Notes: generated from the letters alone by a model not told the origin. DNA of 19,292 nucleotides from Candidatus Firestonebacteria bacterium RIFOXYA2_FULL_40_8 (GCA_001778355.1 MFGS01000167.1:8981-28272), one strand, 5' to 3'; shown: positions 7,958-15,246, counted from the first letter of the stretch. Numbers and translations: made by a program.

Positions 7958-9127
7958 ATGGATTATAAGGGCAAGCTAAATATGAACGTAATGAATGCGC
8001 CTATGTCGGGTATCAGGAAGATATCGGATATGGTTATGCAGATGAAAGGTGTTGTGAGGATGGACCTAGGGGAACCGGATTTTGATGTTCCTGAACACAT
8101 TAAGGAAGCTGCGATAAAGGCAATAAGAGACGGATTTTCCCATTATACACCGGGTCCCGGAATTATGGAGCTTAGAAAAGCGGCGGCGGCGAAATTTAAA
8201 GCCGAAAACGGTTTGGATTATGATCCTGAAACAGAAATCACCGTAACCCAGGGCGGTATCGGCGCGATATTTTCCGCTTTGCAAACCCTTGTCAATCCGG
8301 GGGACGAAGTGATTGTTTCCGATCCTGTATGGCCGGTGTATCTCGGCGTTCTCGGTATTTTAGAGGCCAAACCGGTACTTGTCACCCTTAAAGAAAAAGA
8401 CGGTTTCAATATGATGCCGGAAGACGTTAAAGCAAAGATTACTTCAAAGACCAAAGTTATTGTTATAAACAGCCCGAATAATCCCACCGGCGGAGTAATG
8501 ACCGAAGAAAATCTTAAAGCGATAGCAAAAATTGCCGCTGAAAAAGGGATCTTTGTTCTTTCCGATGAATCTTATGAGAAACTTATTCTTGGGAAGAGAA
8601 AGCATCTTTCCATCGGGTCGCTTCCCGGTATGAGGGATCTGACCGTATCACAATTTACCTTATCCAAGACTTATGCGATGACGGGATGGAGAATAGGGTT
8701 TGCTGTGGCGCCGAAGGAAATTTCCGCGGGACTCCGCAAAGTTTCGCTCTATACTATTACGCATGCTAACTCCGTTGCGCAAAAAGCCGCGGTAGCCGCG
8801 CTTACCGGCCCGCAGGATTGTGTTACAAAGATGGTGGAAGCTTTCAGGGGAAGAGCAAAGATCATAACGGACGGCTTAAATGCCACCGGCAAGATCTCCT
8901 GCATACAACCCGAAGGCGCTTTTTATGCGTTTGCGAATATCTCAAAATTAAATATGAAATCTGAAGATTTTGTTTTAAAAATGATAAAAGAAGCGGGAGT
9001 TTCCGCGGTAAACGGATCCTCTTTCGGAGAAAGCGGCGAAGGCTTTGTGAGATTCTGCTTTGCCAACTCCGATGAAAATATTAAAGAAGCCGTGAAAAGA
9101 ATCAGCGGGTTTGTAAAAACCTTGTAA
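7958..9127 (+). CDS. Class I PLP-dependent aminotransferase
   Basis: This 389-residue fold-type I aminotransferase is close to the Igamma group of aspartate and aromatic aminotransferases. It transfers an amino group between an amino acid and a 2-oxo acid using pyridoxal phosphate. Visible active-site residues are the substrate-end 'MDLGEPDFDVP', N175 in 'NSPNNPTGG', D203 and Y206 in 'SDESYE', the Schiff-base lysine K237 in 'SKTYAMTGWRIGF', and the carboxylate-binding R365 in 'EGFVRF'. The ATG at 7958 is chosen because AAGGAG lies 7 bases upstream and family homology starts there. An in-frame ATG at 7868 would add 30 non-homologous residues that run through a hairpin. Whether the donor is aspartate, alanine or an aromatic amino acid cannot be read. 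Confidence 0.9.
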   Translation: MDYKGKLNMNVMNAPMSGIRKISDMVMQMKGVVRMDLGEPDFDVPEHIKEAAIKAIRDGFSHYTPGPGIMELRKAAAAKFKAENGLDYDPETEITVTQGGIGAIFSALQTLVNPGDEVIVSDPVWPVYLGVLGILEAKPVLVTLKEKDGFNMMPEDVKAKITSKTKVIVINSPNNPTGGVMTEENLKAIAKIAAEKGIFVLSDESYEKLILGKRKHLSIGSLPGMRDLTVSQFTLSKTYAMTGWRIGFAVAPKEISAGLRKVSLYTITHANSVAQKAAVAALTGPQDCVTKMVEAFRGRAKIITDGLNATGKISCIQPEGAFYAFANISKLNMKSEDFVLKMIKEAGVSAVNGSSFGESGEGFVRFCFANSDENIKEAVKRISGFVKTL

Positions 9128-9146
9128 AAGATAAATACGAAAAGCA

Positions 9147-9257
9147 ATGACAAATGACTAATGACTAGTGACTATTTATTGAAGGCGGAATAGAACCTCC
9201 GCAATATTTAATAAATATAACTCCTAAAATAGTCATTAGTCAATAGTACTTAGTAAT
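9147..9257. repeat. Inverted pair of heptamer quartets (cruciform-like)
   Basis: The left arm (9147-9174) is four tandem 7-mers with consensus RTGACTA. The right arm (9230-9257) is four tandem 7-mers that read as variants of the same word on the other strand (TAGTCAT, TAGTCAA, TAGTACT, TAGTAAT). Between them lies an inner stem, GCGGA at 9185-9189 with TCCGC at 9198-9202. The whole 111 bases can fold into one long imperfect hairpin between the aminotransferase and tatA. Confidence 0.8.
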
Positions 9258-9278
9258 TGTTTTTTTTAAGGAGGTTTT

Positions 9279-9455
9279 ATGAACATAGGTGTGCCGGAGT
9301 TAATACTTATACTTGTTATTGCGCTCCTTATCTTTGGAGCGGGAAAACTTCCTGAAGTCGGAAGGTCCCTGGGAAAAACTATAAAAGAGTTCAAAAGCGG
9401 GATGAAAGAAGACACCAAAGATACGGACGTCAAAGAGAAAAAAGACAAAAAGTAA
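9279..9455 (+). CDS. tatA: Twin-arginine translocase subunit TatA/E
   Basis: This small 58-residue protein is of the TatA/E type, which forms the pore-associated subunit that moves folded proteins across the inner membrane. The N-terminal transmembrane helix (about 5-20) is followed by the family hinge 'FGAGKLPEVGRSLGK', an amphipathic helix ('TIKEFKSGM') and a short charged tail rich in Lys and Asp. It is at the short end for TatA (typically 60-90 residues) but all core elements are present. AAGGAGG at 9268-9274 sets the start. It stands alone, without tatB or tatC, and has its own terminator directly behind it, so it is likely monocistronic. Confidence 0.92.
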   Translation: MNIGVPELILILVIALLIFGAGKLPEVGRSLGKTIKEFKSGMKEDTKDTDVKEKKDKK

Positions 9456-9460
9456 TCTGA

Positions 9461-9486
9461 GCCGCGGAAAACCCCCGCGGCTTTTT
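9461..9486 (+). terminator. Rho-independent terminator of tatA
   Basis: A GC-rich 7-bp stem (GCCGCGG at 9461-9467, CCGCGGC at 9475-9481) with a 7-base loop is followed by five T residues, starting 6 bases after the tatA stop codon. Confidence 0.9.
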
Positions 9487-9549
9487 CGTTTAGGAAGGCA
9501 AAGTCATTGTATATATAGTAAGCATTAGTTTTCAAGCTTTAATGAGTCC

Positions 9550-9578
9550 TTTAAATTGTTTGATTTTTCTGGTACAAT
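9550..9578 (+). promoter_or_regulatory. Predicted promoter of the transaldolase gene
   Basis: An extended -10 box (TG at 9570-9571, then TACAAT at 9573-9578) is preceded at 17 bases by TTTAAA (9550-9555), a 4/6 match to the -35 consensus. Transcription would begin near 9585, giving a leader of about 108 bases that contains the heptamer quartet at 9646-9673. Confidence 0.5.
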
Positions 9579-9645
9579 GAATATCTTAAAAGAAGTTAGC
9601 GTTAAAAGGTTTGCGAATTGCCAATACGACATATCACCTTAAATT

Positions 9646-9673
9646 GTCAATCGTAAATCGTCAATCGTAAATA
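9646..9673 (+). repeat. Heptamer quartet upstream of transaldolase
   Basis: Four tandem 7-mers alternate two words: GTCAATC (9646-9652, 9660-9666), GTAAATC (9653-9659) and GTAAATA (9667-9673). This lies in the leader, just before the ribosome site GCGGAGG of the transaldolase gene. Confidence 0.8.
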
Positions 9674-9692
9674 TTTTTTAGCGGAGGTTTTT

Positions 9693-10337
9693 ATGAAAAT
9701 TTACCTTGATACAGCAAATGTTAACGAAATAAAAGAATATGTCGAACTCGGGCTTTGTGACGGGGTCACTACCAATCCTTCCATACTGGCAAAAGAAGGG
9801 AAGGATATTACAATGGCAATAAGCGCGATAGCCAAGATTGTTTCCGGACCCATAAACGTAGAGCCGATTGCTACGGATTTTGACGGTATAATAAAAGAAG
9901 CGGAAGAGTACGCAAAAATAGGTAAAAATATAGTAATTAAGCTTCCGATGATAAAAGAAGGATTAAAAGCAGTAGGTGTACTTAAAAAGAAGAAGATTAT
10001 GACCAGTATAACGCTTGTGTTTTCGCCTTCTCAAGCGTTAATTGCGGCAAAAGCCGGCGCGGATTTTGTAATACCTTTTGTGGGAAGAGTGGATGACGGC
10101 GGGGCTTACGGCACCGAGATGGTCGCGCAAATAGCTCAGATCTACTCAAATTATGAGATCAAAACAAAAATACTCGCGGCAAGTATAAGGGTTCCGATGC
10201 ATGTTATCGAACTGGCCCTGGCCGGTGTTGATATAGTAAGTGTTCCGAAATCGGTTCTTGAAACAATGATAAAACATCCTTATACCGATGCAGGCATAAA
10301 AAAGTTCCTTGAAGACTGGAATAAAAAGAAAACCTGA
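9693..10337 (+). CDS. tal: Small (TalC/MipB-type) transaldolase
   Basis: This 214-residue single-domain TIM-barrel aldolase belongs to the family that includes short transaldolases and fructose-6-phosphate aldolase. Transaldolase moves a dihydroxyacetone unit between sugar phosphates in the non-oxidative pentose phosphate pathway. Motifs are 'LDTANVNEI', 'GVTTNPS', the Schiff-base lysine K83 in 'VIKLPM', 'ITLVFS', 'FVGRVDD' and 'AASIRVP'. Two positions that separate the subfamilies read as transaldolase. They are E57 (Gln in E. coli FsaA) and F129 before 'VGR' (Tyr in FsaA). GCGGAGG precedes the ATG. The zinc-ribbon gene begins 15 bases downstream and is likely cotranscribed. Confidence 0.92.
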   Translation: MKIYLDTANVNEIKEYVELGLCDGVTTNPSILAKEGKDITMAISAIAKIVSGPINVEPIATDFDGIIKEAEEYAKIGKNIVIKLPMIKEGLKAVGVLKKKKIMTSITLVFSPSQALIAAKAGADFVIPFVGRVDDGGAYGTEMVAQIAQIYSNYEIKTKILAASIRVPMHVIELALAGVDIVSVPKSVLETMIKHPYTDAGIKKFLEDWNKKKT

Positions 10338-10352
10338 TTAGACGGGGGTTTA

Positions 10353-11057
10353 ATGCTTAAAGACGATCTGGAAATATTACTTAAGGTTCAAGAAATGGAT
10401 ACCCGGATGGACGAGATAGATGCCGGTAAAGCTGATATACCAAAACAGCTTGAGGGTCAGCAGGCGGCTCTGGCGGCAGCCCGGGCGGCGGCAGCAGAAG
10501 TAAAGAAAGCCAGCGATGACCTTTTAAAAGCAAGAAAGCTGCAGGAACTTGAATTCGCGGCAAAGAACGCGGATATAAAGAAGCTTCAGGAACAGCAGTA
10601 TGCGGTGAAAGATAATAATTCTTTTGCTGCTATCAAACATGAGATTGAGACCAGGAAAACAGAAGCAGAAAAACTGGAAGAGAGTATTCTGGCGGCAATG
10701 ATGGAAGATGACAACTTTAAAAAGAAATTATCCGAAAGCAGCGCGGTTGTCAAAGTTGAAGAAGATAAATTAAAACAGCTTGAGGCAAAGTGCGTGGAAG
10801 ACGGTAAAAAGCTGGACGCAGATATTGAGATAGTAAGAAAACAAAGAAATGAAGAAGCTGCTAAGCTGGGAAACGCTGCTTTGCTTGCAAAGTATGAAGA
10901 AGTAAGGGCAAACGTCGGCGGGCTCGGGATTGCCAGGATAGAGGGCAGTAACTGTCAGGGGTGTTTTATGAACCTCCGGCCGCAGGAAGCCATAGACATC
11001 AAGAAAAATGAAAAAGTAATCTTCTGCGAAACCTGCGGAAGGATTCTCTGCGGGTAG
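10353..11057 (+). CDS. Coiled-coil protein with C4 zinc ribbon (DUF164/CT398 type)
   Basis: This 234-residue protein has an almost entirely helical, Lys/Glu/Ala-rich body (about 1-185) predicted to form a long antiparallel coiled coil. A C-terminal zinc ribbon follows, with C201/C204 ('NCQGC') and C225/C228 ('FCETCGRIL'). This is the layout of the conserved 'C4-type zinc ribbon domain' proteins related to chlamydial CT398 and Helicobacter HP0958/FlgZ. Those have been linked to sigma54 or flagellar mRNA binding in some species, but no general function is settled. The motif 'GGLGIARIEGSNCQGC' before the ribbon is typical. It lies 15 bases after the transaldolase. No flagellar or rpoN gene is nearby to support a specific role. 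Confidence 0.85.
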   Translation: MLKDDLEILLKVQEMDTRMDEIDAGKADIPKQLEGQQAALAAARAAAAEVKKASDDLLKARKLQELEFAAKNADIKKLQEQQYAVKDNNSFAAIKHEIETRKTEAEKLEESILAAMMEDDNFKKKLSESSAVVKVEEDKLKQLEAKCVEDGKKLDADIEIVRKQRNEEAAKLGNAALLAKYEEVRANVGGLGIARIEGSNCQGCFMNLRPQEAIDIKKNEKVIFCETCGRILCG

Positions 11058-11160
11058 GAAGTAAAACAGGACGAGTATTTCTCAACAGCCGTATCGCAAT
11101 GGTACGGCATGCTTGTTGCCGGAATAAATATTTCCCCGAAATATCATTAAAGGAGTTATC

Positions 11161-12003
11161 TTGGGTTATGTGTTTTTGTTTTTGACGGTCCTGGGTTTCG
11201 GCGTAAGCTCTTTTTTTATGAAACTGGGAGTTCAGAAAAAACACGATACTTTTGACCTGTCCTTCTCCCTTTTTTTCATTGCCGCTATTGTTTCAGCTGT
11301 TTTCTTTTTCCTCGACAAATCCTCTGCTTTATCACGTGAAGTTGTACTCCTCGGTATCGGCGGAGGTATTGGTCTGGCTATTTCCTTTATCTGTTTTATT
11401 AAAGCCATTAATGCGGGCCATTATGGTTTATCCGTTGCCATAGCTTCCGCCTCTTTTATCGTGCAGGTTTTGTATTCGATTGTCGCATGGAAAGAGCCGG
11501 TTTCACTGCTTGGAATACTCGTAATTCTTACAGCACTTTTTCTTCTCGCCTATTCGAGTAATACGAAGGAAGAAGGAAGCAATAAATCCTGGCTAAAGTG
11601 GTTCGTCTTTATCTTCCTTTCTTTTTTAACCGACGGACTGGCTCTTATCACACAGGCAGAAGCGGCAAAACTTCCCGGAAAAAATTATTCAACGTATCTT
11701 TTTGTCAGCTATTCTGCAGGAGCCGTCTTTCTTTTGTTTTATGTTTTAAAAAGAAGAAAACTGGATCTTAAAGCCACAAAATATGGCTTGTTTTCAGCGC
11801 TGGGCAATTTTGCAGGAATATTTTTCACGTTAAAATCACTGGAAACGATAACCGGCAATATAGTGTTCCCGGTATATTTCAGCGGATATAATATACTGGG
11901 TGTTCTTCTATCTGTTTTTTATCTCAAGGAGAAAATAAATATTATCGGTTATATAGGAATAGCACTCGGAATAACAGGTATAATAATAACTTTTGTAAAG
12001 TAA
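11161..12003 (+). CDS. EamA/DMT-family membrane transporter
   Basis: This 280-residue protein has about ten hydrophobic helices arranged as two EamA repeats, as in the drug/metabolite transporter superfamily. The first half ends with 'WKEPVSLLGILVILTALFLL' and the second with 'YLKEKINIIGYIGIALGITG'; each carries the conserved (K)E before the last helix of its repeat. A Lys/Asn-rich loop near residue 137-145 separates the halves. The start codon is TTG, supported by AAAGGAG at 11149-11155, five bases upstream. The substrate cannot be inferred. The 103-base gap before it contains an imperfect hairpin without a U tract. Confidence 0.85.
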   Translation: MGYVFLFLTVLGFGVSSFFMKLGVQKKHDTFDLSFSLFFIAAIVSAVFFFLDKSSALSREVVLLGIGGGIGLAISFICFIKAINAGHYGLSVAIASASFIVQVLYSIVAWKEPVSLLGILVILTALFLLAYSSNTKEEGSNKSWLKWFVFIFLSFLTDGLALITQAEAAKLPGKNYSTYLFVSYSAGAVFLLFYVLKRRKLDLKATKYGLFSALGNFAGIFFTLKSLETITGNIVFPVYFSGYNILGVLLSVFYLKEKINIIGYIGIALGITGIIITFVK

Positions 12004-12081
12004 GGACGTTTAAGTCAGGCTTGTTACTTTTTAAGAGTTTTGCGGAGTTTTCCTCGCTCTATTTGCTGCTCTTTCTTTCAC

Positions 12082-12109
12082 TTCGTACTTTGTACTTCGT
12101 AGCTCGTAC
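12082..12109 (+). repeat. Heptamer quartet upstream of rnpB
   Basis: Four tandem 7-mers of consensus TTCGTAC (TTCGTAC, TTTGTAC, TTCGTAG, CTCGTAC) lie between the transporter gene and the rnpB promoter, ending 10 bases before the predicted -35 region. Confidence 0.75.
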
Positions 12110-12119
12110 TTTTATTCAG

Positions 12120-12148
12120 TGGTTAATCATTATATATTTTGATATAAT
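12120..12148 (+). promoter_or_regulatory. Predicted rnpB promoter
   Basis: A perfect -10 box TATAAT (12143-12148) lies 6 bases before the mapped 5' strand of helix P1. The matching -35 at 17-bp spacing is TGGTTA, only a 3/6 match. The position fits transcription starting at the mature 5' end. Confidence 0.55.
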
Positions 12149-12154
12149 GTCGTT

Positions 12155-12514
12155 GGTTCCGGCGCGAATAGCCGCTTTTGCTTTTGCAGAAGAGGAAAGT
12201 CCGAACTCCAGAAGGCCAAGATGCCGCGTAACTCGCGGGCTCTGTACCGTAATGGTATAGGGACGGAAAGTGCCACAGAGAATATACCTCCGTACCGCAA
12301 GGTGCGGGAAGGGTGAAAAGGCGGGGTAAGAGCCCACCGGCCGTCAAGTAATTGACGAGCGCATGGCAAACCCCATCCGGAGCAAGGCCAAATAGGGGGA
12401 AGTCAACAAAGTGGTGCCGCTTGTTTCCCCGGGTAGGCCGCAAGAGATATTGGGTAACCAATATCCTTAGAGAAATGGCTATAAGAACAGAATTCGGCTT
12501 ACGGCCCGGAAACC
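12155..12514 (+). ncRNA. rnpB: RNase P RNA, bacterial class A
   Basis: This is the catalytic RNA of ribonuclease P, which removes tRNA 5' leaders. Conserved blocks occur in the right order. They are GAGGAAAGTCC (from 12192), the 'AGAGCCCACCGG' region, GGAGCAAGGCCAAATAGG (12378-12395), CCCGGGTAGGC (from about 12427) and ACAGAATTCGGCTTAC (12487-12502). The L15 loop holds the GGU (12413-12415) that pairs with the tRNA CCA end. Helix P1 closes the molecule: GGTTCCGG at 12155-12162 pairs with CCGGAAACC at 12506-12514 with one bulged A. Length is about 360 nt, as expected for class A. The ends are set by P1 and may be off by a few bases. Open frames on both strands here are artefacts of the RNA gene. 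Confidence 0.97.
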
Positions 12515-12520
12515 AAATAT

Positions 12521-12559
12521 GACCCCGCTTGGGTAAACCCAACGCGGGGTCTTTTTTTT
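12521..12559 (+). terminator. Rho-independent terminator of rnpB
   Basis: A very strong GC hairpin starts with GACCCCGC at 12521-12528 pairing with GCGGGGTC (12544-12551). An inner stem of TTGGGT with ACCCAA extends it, and eight T residues follow. It begins 7 bases after the end of P1. Confidence 0.95.
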
Positions 12560-12762
12560 ATGTCATCCCGGAGTGTTTTTATCCGGGATCTCGAGACCCG
12601 CCAGCGATTTGTGGAGGGCAGTGTCTTAATGAATTCCAACTGCTTTTGCAGTTGTTTTATGGTAAAATACGAAAATTTAAGTACTAACGGAGTAGAGAAT
12701 GCATAAACAGTTTAAAAGAAATATCCAAGTGGAATAAGTCCGCGTAGCGGACTGGATGCTTG

Positions 12763-12798
12763 CCCGCCAATTATGTTGGGCGGGTCTTTCGAAGAGAT
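12763..12798 (-). repeat. 36-bp dispersed hairpin repeat, copy 1 (inverted)
   Basis: Read on the minus strand, this 36-mer matches 15380-15415 at 31 of 36 positions. It starts with the same 14 bases (ATCTCTTCGAAAGA) and continues with a CCGCC/TGGCGG hairpin. The mismatches largely keep the stem paired: its + strand form pairs CCCGCCAA with TTGGGCGGG with one bulged G. Confidence 0.75.
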
Positions 12799-12813
12799 GC
12801 TTGGTAAAAAAGC

Positions 12814-12841
12814 TTGAAATCTGAAACTAGAAACTTGAAAA
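12814..12841 (+). repeat. Heptamer quartet between rnpB and typA
   Basis: Four tandem 7-mers of consensus YTGAAAC (TTGAAAT, CTGAAAC, TAGAAAC, TTGAAAA) are flanked by unrelated sequence. Confidence 0.75.
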
Positions 12842-12847
12842 AACCAT

Positions 12848-12924
12848 AAATTCGAAAAAATAAGAACAATAAAGAAGTCTTTTGTTGTTTTATTGTTTTG
12901 ATTTGGTAATTATTTTTCGAATTT
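12848..12924. repeat. Long nested AT-rich inverted repeat
   Basis: The outer arms 12848-12863 and 12910-12924 pair over about 15 bases (AAATTCGAAAAAATAA with its complement less one base). Inner arms ACAATAAA (12866-12873) and TTTATTGT (12889-12896) continue the fold. TTCGAA recurs in both arms and again near 12969. Confidence 0.65.
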
Positions 12925-12974
12925 TCCGCCTACGGCGAGATCTCGCTTTAAGCGGACGAGTTTAGAATTTCGAA

Positions 12975-13020
12975 TTTAAAAAAGAAACGGTGACTGTCTT
13001 TAGACTGTCACCGTTTCTTT
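12975..13020 (-). terminator. Rho-independent terminator of typA
   Basis: Directly after the typA stop codon a 14-bp stem (12981-12994 with 13007-13020), one mismatch and a further GTCT/AGAC pair form a long hairpin. On the minus strand it runs into a U-rich tract (12975-12984). The + strand side is also T-rich, so it could work in both directions, though no + strand gene ends close by. Confidence 0.85.
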
Positions 13021-14883
13021 TTATTTATTGGCTTCTTTCCTTGCTGTTCTTTTTCTTTCCATCGAGGAAAGTACCTGTTTTCTGATACGGATGCTTTTCG
13101 GGGTTATATCTACTAGTTCATCCGGACCTACGTATTCAACCGCGAAATCCAGAGTTACATCGACGGGCGGAGGAAGGACGACAGCGTCAGTACTTCCCAC
13201 GGCTCTTTGATTACTTTTATGTTTTATCTTGCAAACATTTACTTCCAGATCTGTTTCCAGACTGTGTTTACCGACTACCATACCTTCGTACACTTCCACT
13301 CCGGGATCAATAAATAAAACACCTCTGTCCTGCGCGTTATCCAGACCGTAAGGATTGGATACTCCCGGTTCGAAAGCAATTAATGAACCATGTTCGTTGT
13401 CTCTAAGGTCGATATCGTGTACCGGCTTGTAGGAATCAAAAAGATTGTTTATTACGACAGTCCCTCTGGTTCTGGTCATGAGCAGGTTTTTAAGTCCGAG
13501 AAGTCCTCGGGTAGGTATTAAATATTCGGCATGGACGTCCGAGCTTAAGGTTGAGTCCATGTGCTGCATCTCACCGCCGCGTTTTCCGAGCTCCTGTATT
13601 ACTATTCCCTGATGTTCGTGCGGTACATCTATATATACGGTTTCATAAGGTTCCATTGTTATACCGTTTTCTTCTATATATATAACCTGGGGTTGCCCGA
13701 CTTGCAGGCAAAACCCTTCCCGTCTCATGGTTTCAATAAGAACGCAAAGGTGGAGTTCGCCCCTTCCGGAAACCAGGAATGTGTCGCCGCCCAGATCCAG
13801 TCCGTCTACTTTTAACGCCACGTTGGTTTCGAGTTCTTTCTCCAGCCGATCCCTGATATTTCTTGAAGTGCAAAATTTACCTTCTTTGCCCGAGCCCGGA
13901 GCGGAATTAACGCCAAAGGTCATTTTAATGGTTGGGGGTTCTATCATTACAGGCGGAAGTGTTTTTGGTTTTTCCGGATCCGTGACAATATCTCCTATAT
14001 GGATCTCTTCAAAGCCGCCCAGGGCAACGATATCCCCTGCTTCGGCTTCTTGAATATCAACTTGTTTTAGCCCGTCGTACATCTGTAAACTTGTCACCTG
14101 CGCTGTGGTTTTTTTACCGTCAGCTTTAACGAGCATCATTTGCTGTCCGACTTTAACTTTACCGAATTTAACTTTTCCGACGCCTATACGGCCTTTGTAA
14201 TTATTGTAAGCCAGCGCCAGTATCTGCAGGGTAAAAGAATCATCAAAATCCACTTCCGGCGCGGGTATGTTATTAATGATACTTTCGAACAAAGGTGCGA
14301 TATCCGGCGGAGTGTTGGCATCTGCAAGTTTAGCCTGGAGTTCTTCCGGTGTATCAGTGGCTAACCCGCGGAGTCCCGAGGCGTAGATTATAGGAAAGTC
14401 CAGCTGGTGGTGCGTTGCATTCAGTTTTACGAAAAGGTCAAATGTTTTATTAACCGCCTCATCAACGTTTGCGTAAGGTTTGTCTATTTTATTTATAACG
14501 ACTATAGCCCTGAGTCCGAGCTCCATTGCTTTTTTTAAAACGAATTTTGTCTGCGGCATCGGACCTTCTTTCGCGTCGACAAGAAGTAAAACGCCGTCTG
14601 CCATCCGTAAAGTTCTTTCCACTTCACCGCCAAAATCGGCGTGTCCGGGAGTATCTACTATGTTTATCTTTATTCCTTTATAGACAAGCGAGCAATTTTT
14701 TGCTTTGATGGTTATACCTCTCTCGCGTTCGAGATCCATGCTGTCCATTATAAGGTCGGTGGTCTCCGCGTTGATCTTTACCGCGTGAGTTTGTTTAAGC
14801 ATGGCATCAACCAGTGTTGTCTTACCATGGTCTACGTGCGCGATGATTGCGATGTTTCTTATGTTATCTCTTTTCTGTATCAC
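13021..14883 (-). CDS. typA: Translational GTPase TypA/BipA
   Basis: This 620-residue ribosome-associated GTPase is of the EF-G/LepA class, involved in 50S subunit assembly and stress or cold adaptation. The order is as in the family. The G domain comes first, with G1 'AHVDHGKTT' (15-23), 'RERGITIKAKN' (G2), 'DTPGHADFGGEVER' (G3) and 'NKID' (G4). Then come domain II, the EF-G-like domain III/V repeats ('PGSGKEG', 'GRGELHL', 'RGLLGLKN') and the C-terminal TypA-specific domain ending 'RKQVLSSMERKRTARKEANK'. The full length matches the usual 600-620. The start codon is GTG at 14883-14881, with AAGGAAG about 9 bases upstream on the minus strand. It is the only clear minus-strand gene and is transcribed alone. 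A terminator-like hairpin in its leader suggests attenuation. Confidence 0.97.
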   Translation of the reverse strand: MIQKRDNIRNIAIIAHVDHGKTTLVDAMLKQTHAVKINAETTDLIMDSMDLERERGITIKAKNCSLVYKGIKINIVDTPGHADFGGEVERTLRMADGVLLLVDAKEGPMPQTKFVLKKAMELGLRAIVVINKIDKPYANVDEAVNKTFDLFVKLNATHHQLDFPIIYASGLRGLATDTPEELQAKLADANTPPDIAPLFESIINNIPAPEVDFDDSFTLQILALAYNNYKGRIGVGKVKFGKVKVGQQMMLVKADGKKTTAQVTSLQMYDGLKQVDIQEAEAGDIVALGGFEEIHIGDIVTDPEKPKTLPPVMIEPPTIKMTFGVNSAPGSGKEGKFCTSRNIRDRLEKELETNVALKVDGLDLGGDTFLVSGRGELHLCVLIETMRREGFCLQVGQPQVIYIEENGITMEPYETVYIDVPHEHQGIVIQELGKRGGEMQHMDSTLSSDVHAEYLIPTRGLLGLKNLLMTRTRGTVVINNLFDSYKPVHDIDLRDNEHGSLIAFEPGVSNPYGLDNAQDRGVLFIDPGVEVYEGMVVGKHSLETDLEVNVCKIKHKSNQRAVGSTDAVVLPPPVDVTLDFAVEYVGPDELVDITPKSIRIRKQVLSSMERKRTARKEANK

Positions 14884-14955
14884 TCTTTCAACTTCCTTTC
14901 CTTCTAATTAGAGCAGCCTTGTTTTGTTTTTCTGGAACAGGCTTACCTGGAGGAT

Positions 14956-14986
14956 AAAAAAAAGCAATCCATTAAGCCGGGATTGC
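14956..14986 (-). promoter_or_regulatory. Terminator-like hairpin in the typA leader (possible attenuator)
   Basis: Read on the minus strand, GCAATCC (14986-14980), a 9-base loop and GGATTGC (14970-14964) form a 7-bp stem followed by eight T residues (14963-14956). It lies 72 bases upstream of the typA start codon and inside the predicted typA transcript. It could be a transcription attenuator or the end of a short separate RNA. Confidence 0.55.
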
Positions 14987-15003
14987 GCCTTCAAAAACCC
15001 ACA

Positions 15004-15043
15004 TGAAACCGAGTATATCTTGATTTCACCTGTTATTATAACA
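15004..15043 (-). promoter_or_regulatory. Predicted typA promoter and first leader hairpin
   Basis: On the minus strand an extended -10 box TGTTATAAT lies at 15043-15035; no clear -35 box is seen. The expected start near 15028 would begin with a hairpin, TGAAATC (15028-15022) pairing with GGTTTCA (15010-15004). The attenuator-like hairpin follows about 18 bases later. Confidence 0.45.
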
Positions 15044-15246
15044 TATTATTGCCCTTTCGTGTTATTTATAATAGCTAAAAAGCCTATTATTTGTCTTTTG
15101 TTTCAATGGTTTATAATCGGCAAAAAAGGCCGGCAAATAGGTGTGTTTTCATGAAATATTTTGCAAAATAGTGAAAAAAAGGATTATATGTGCAATATTT
15201 TACACCTTTATACGATATTGTGGCAATTGAAAAGCAGATGATGGAG

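Larger units (their letters stand above)
12560..12974. other. Gene-free spacer filled with palindromes and short repeats
   Basis: I see no gene between rnpB and typA. The spacer contains an 8-bp hairpin ATCCCGGA/TCCGGGAT (12565-12572 with 12582-12589) of the 'CATCCCGGA' kind common in bacterial dispersed repeats. It also has a 7-bp hairpin CAACTGC/GCAGTTG (12637-12654) followed by four Ts, and a 7-bp stem AGTCCGC/GCGGACT near 12737-12753. Further along are a copy of a 36-bp repeat (12763-12798), a heptamer quartet (12814-12841) and a long nested palindrome (12848-12924). Confidence 0.7.

Noticed and set aside
9147..9257. CRISPR-like array
   Set aside because: The repeat units are 7 bases with no spacers between them, the arms are inverted, and no cas gene is present.
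11083..11118. Imperfect hairpin after the zinc-ribbon gene as a terminator
   Set aside because: The stem GCCGTA/TACGGC with an outer CAACA/TGTTG pair is real, but there is no U tract after it.
12116..12542. Open frames on both strands across 12.1-12.5 kb
   Set aside because: They lie on the RNase P RNA gene, whose conserved blocks and P1 helix explain the sequence.
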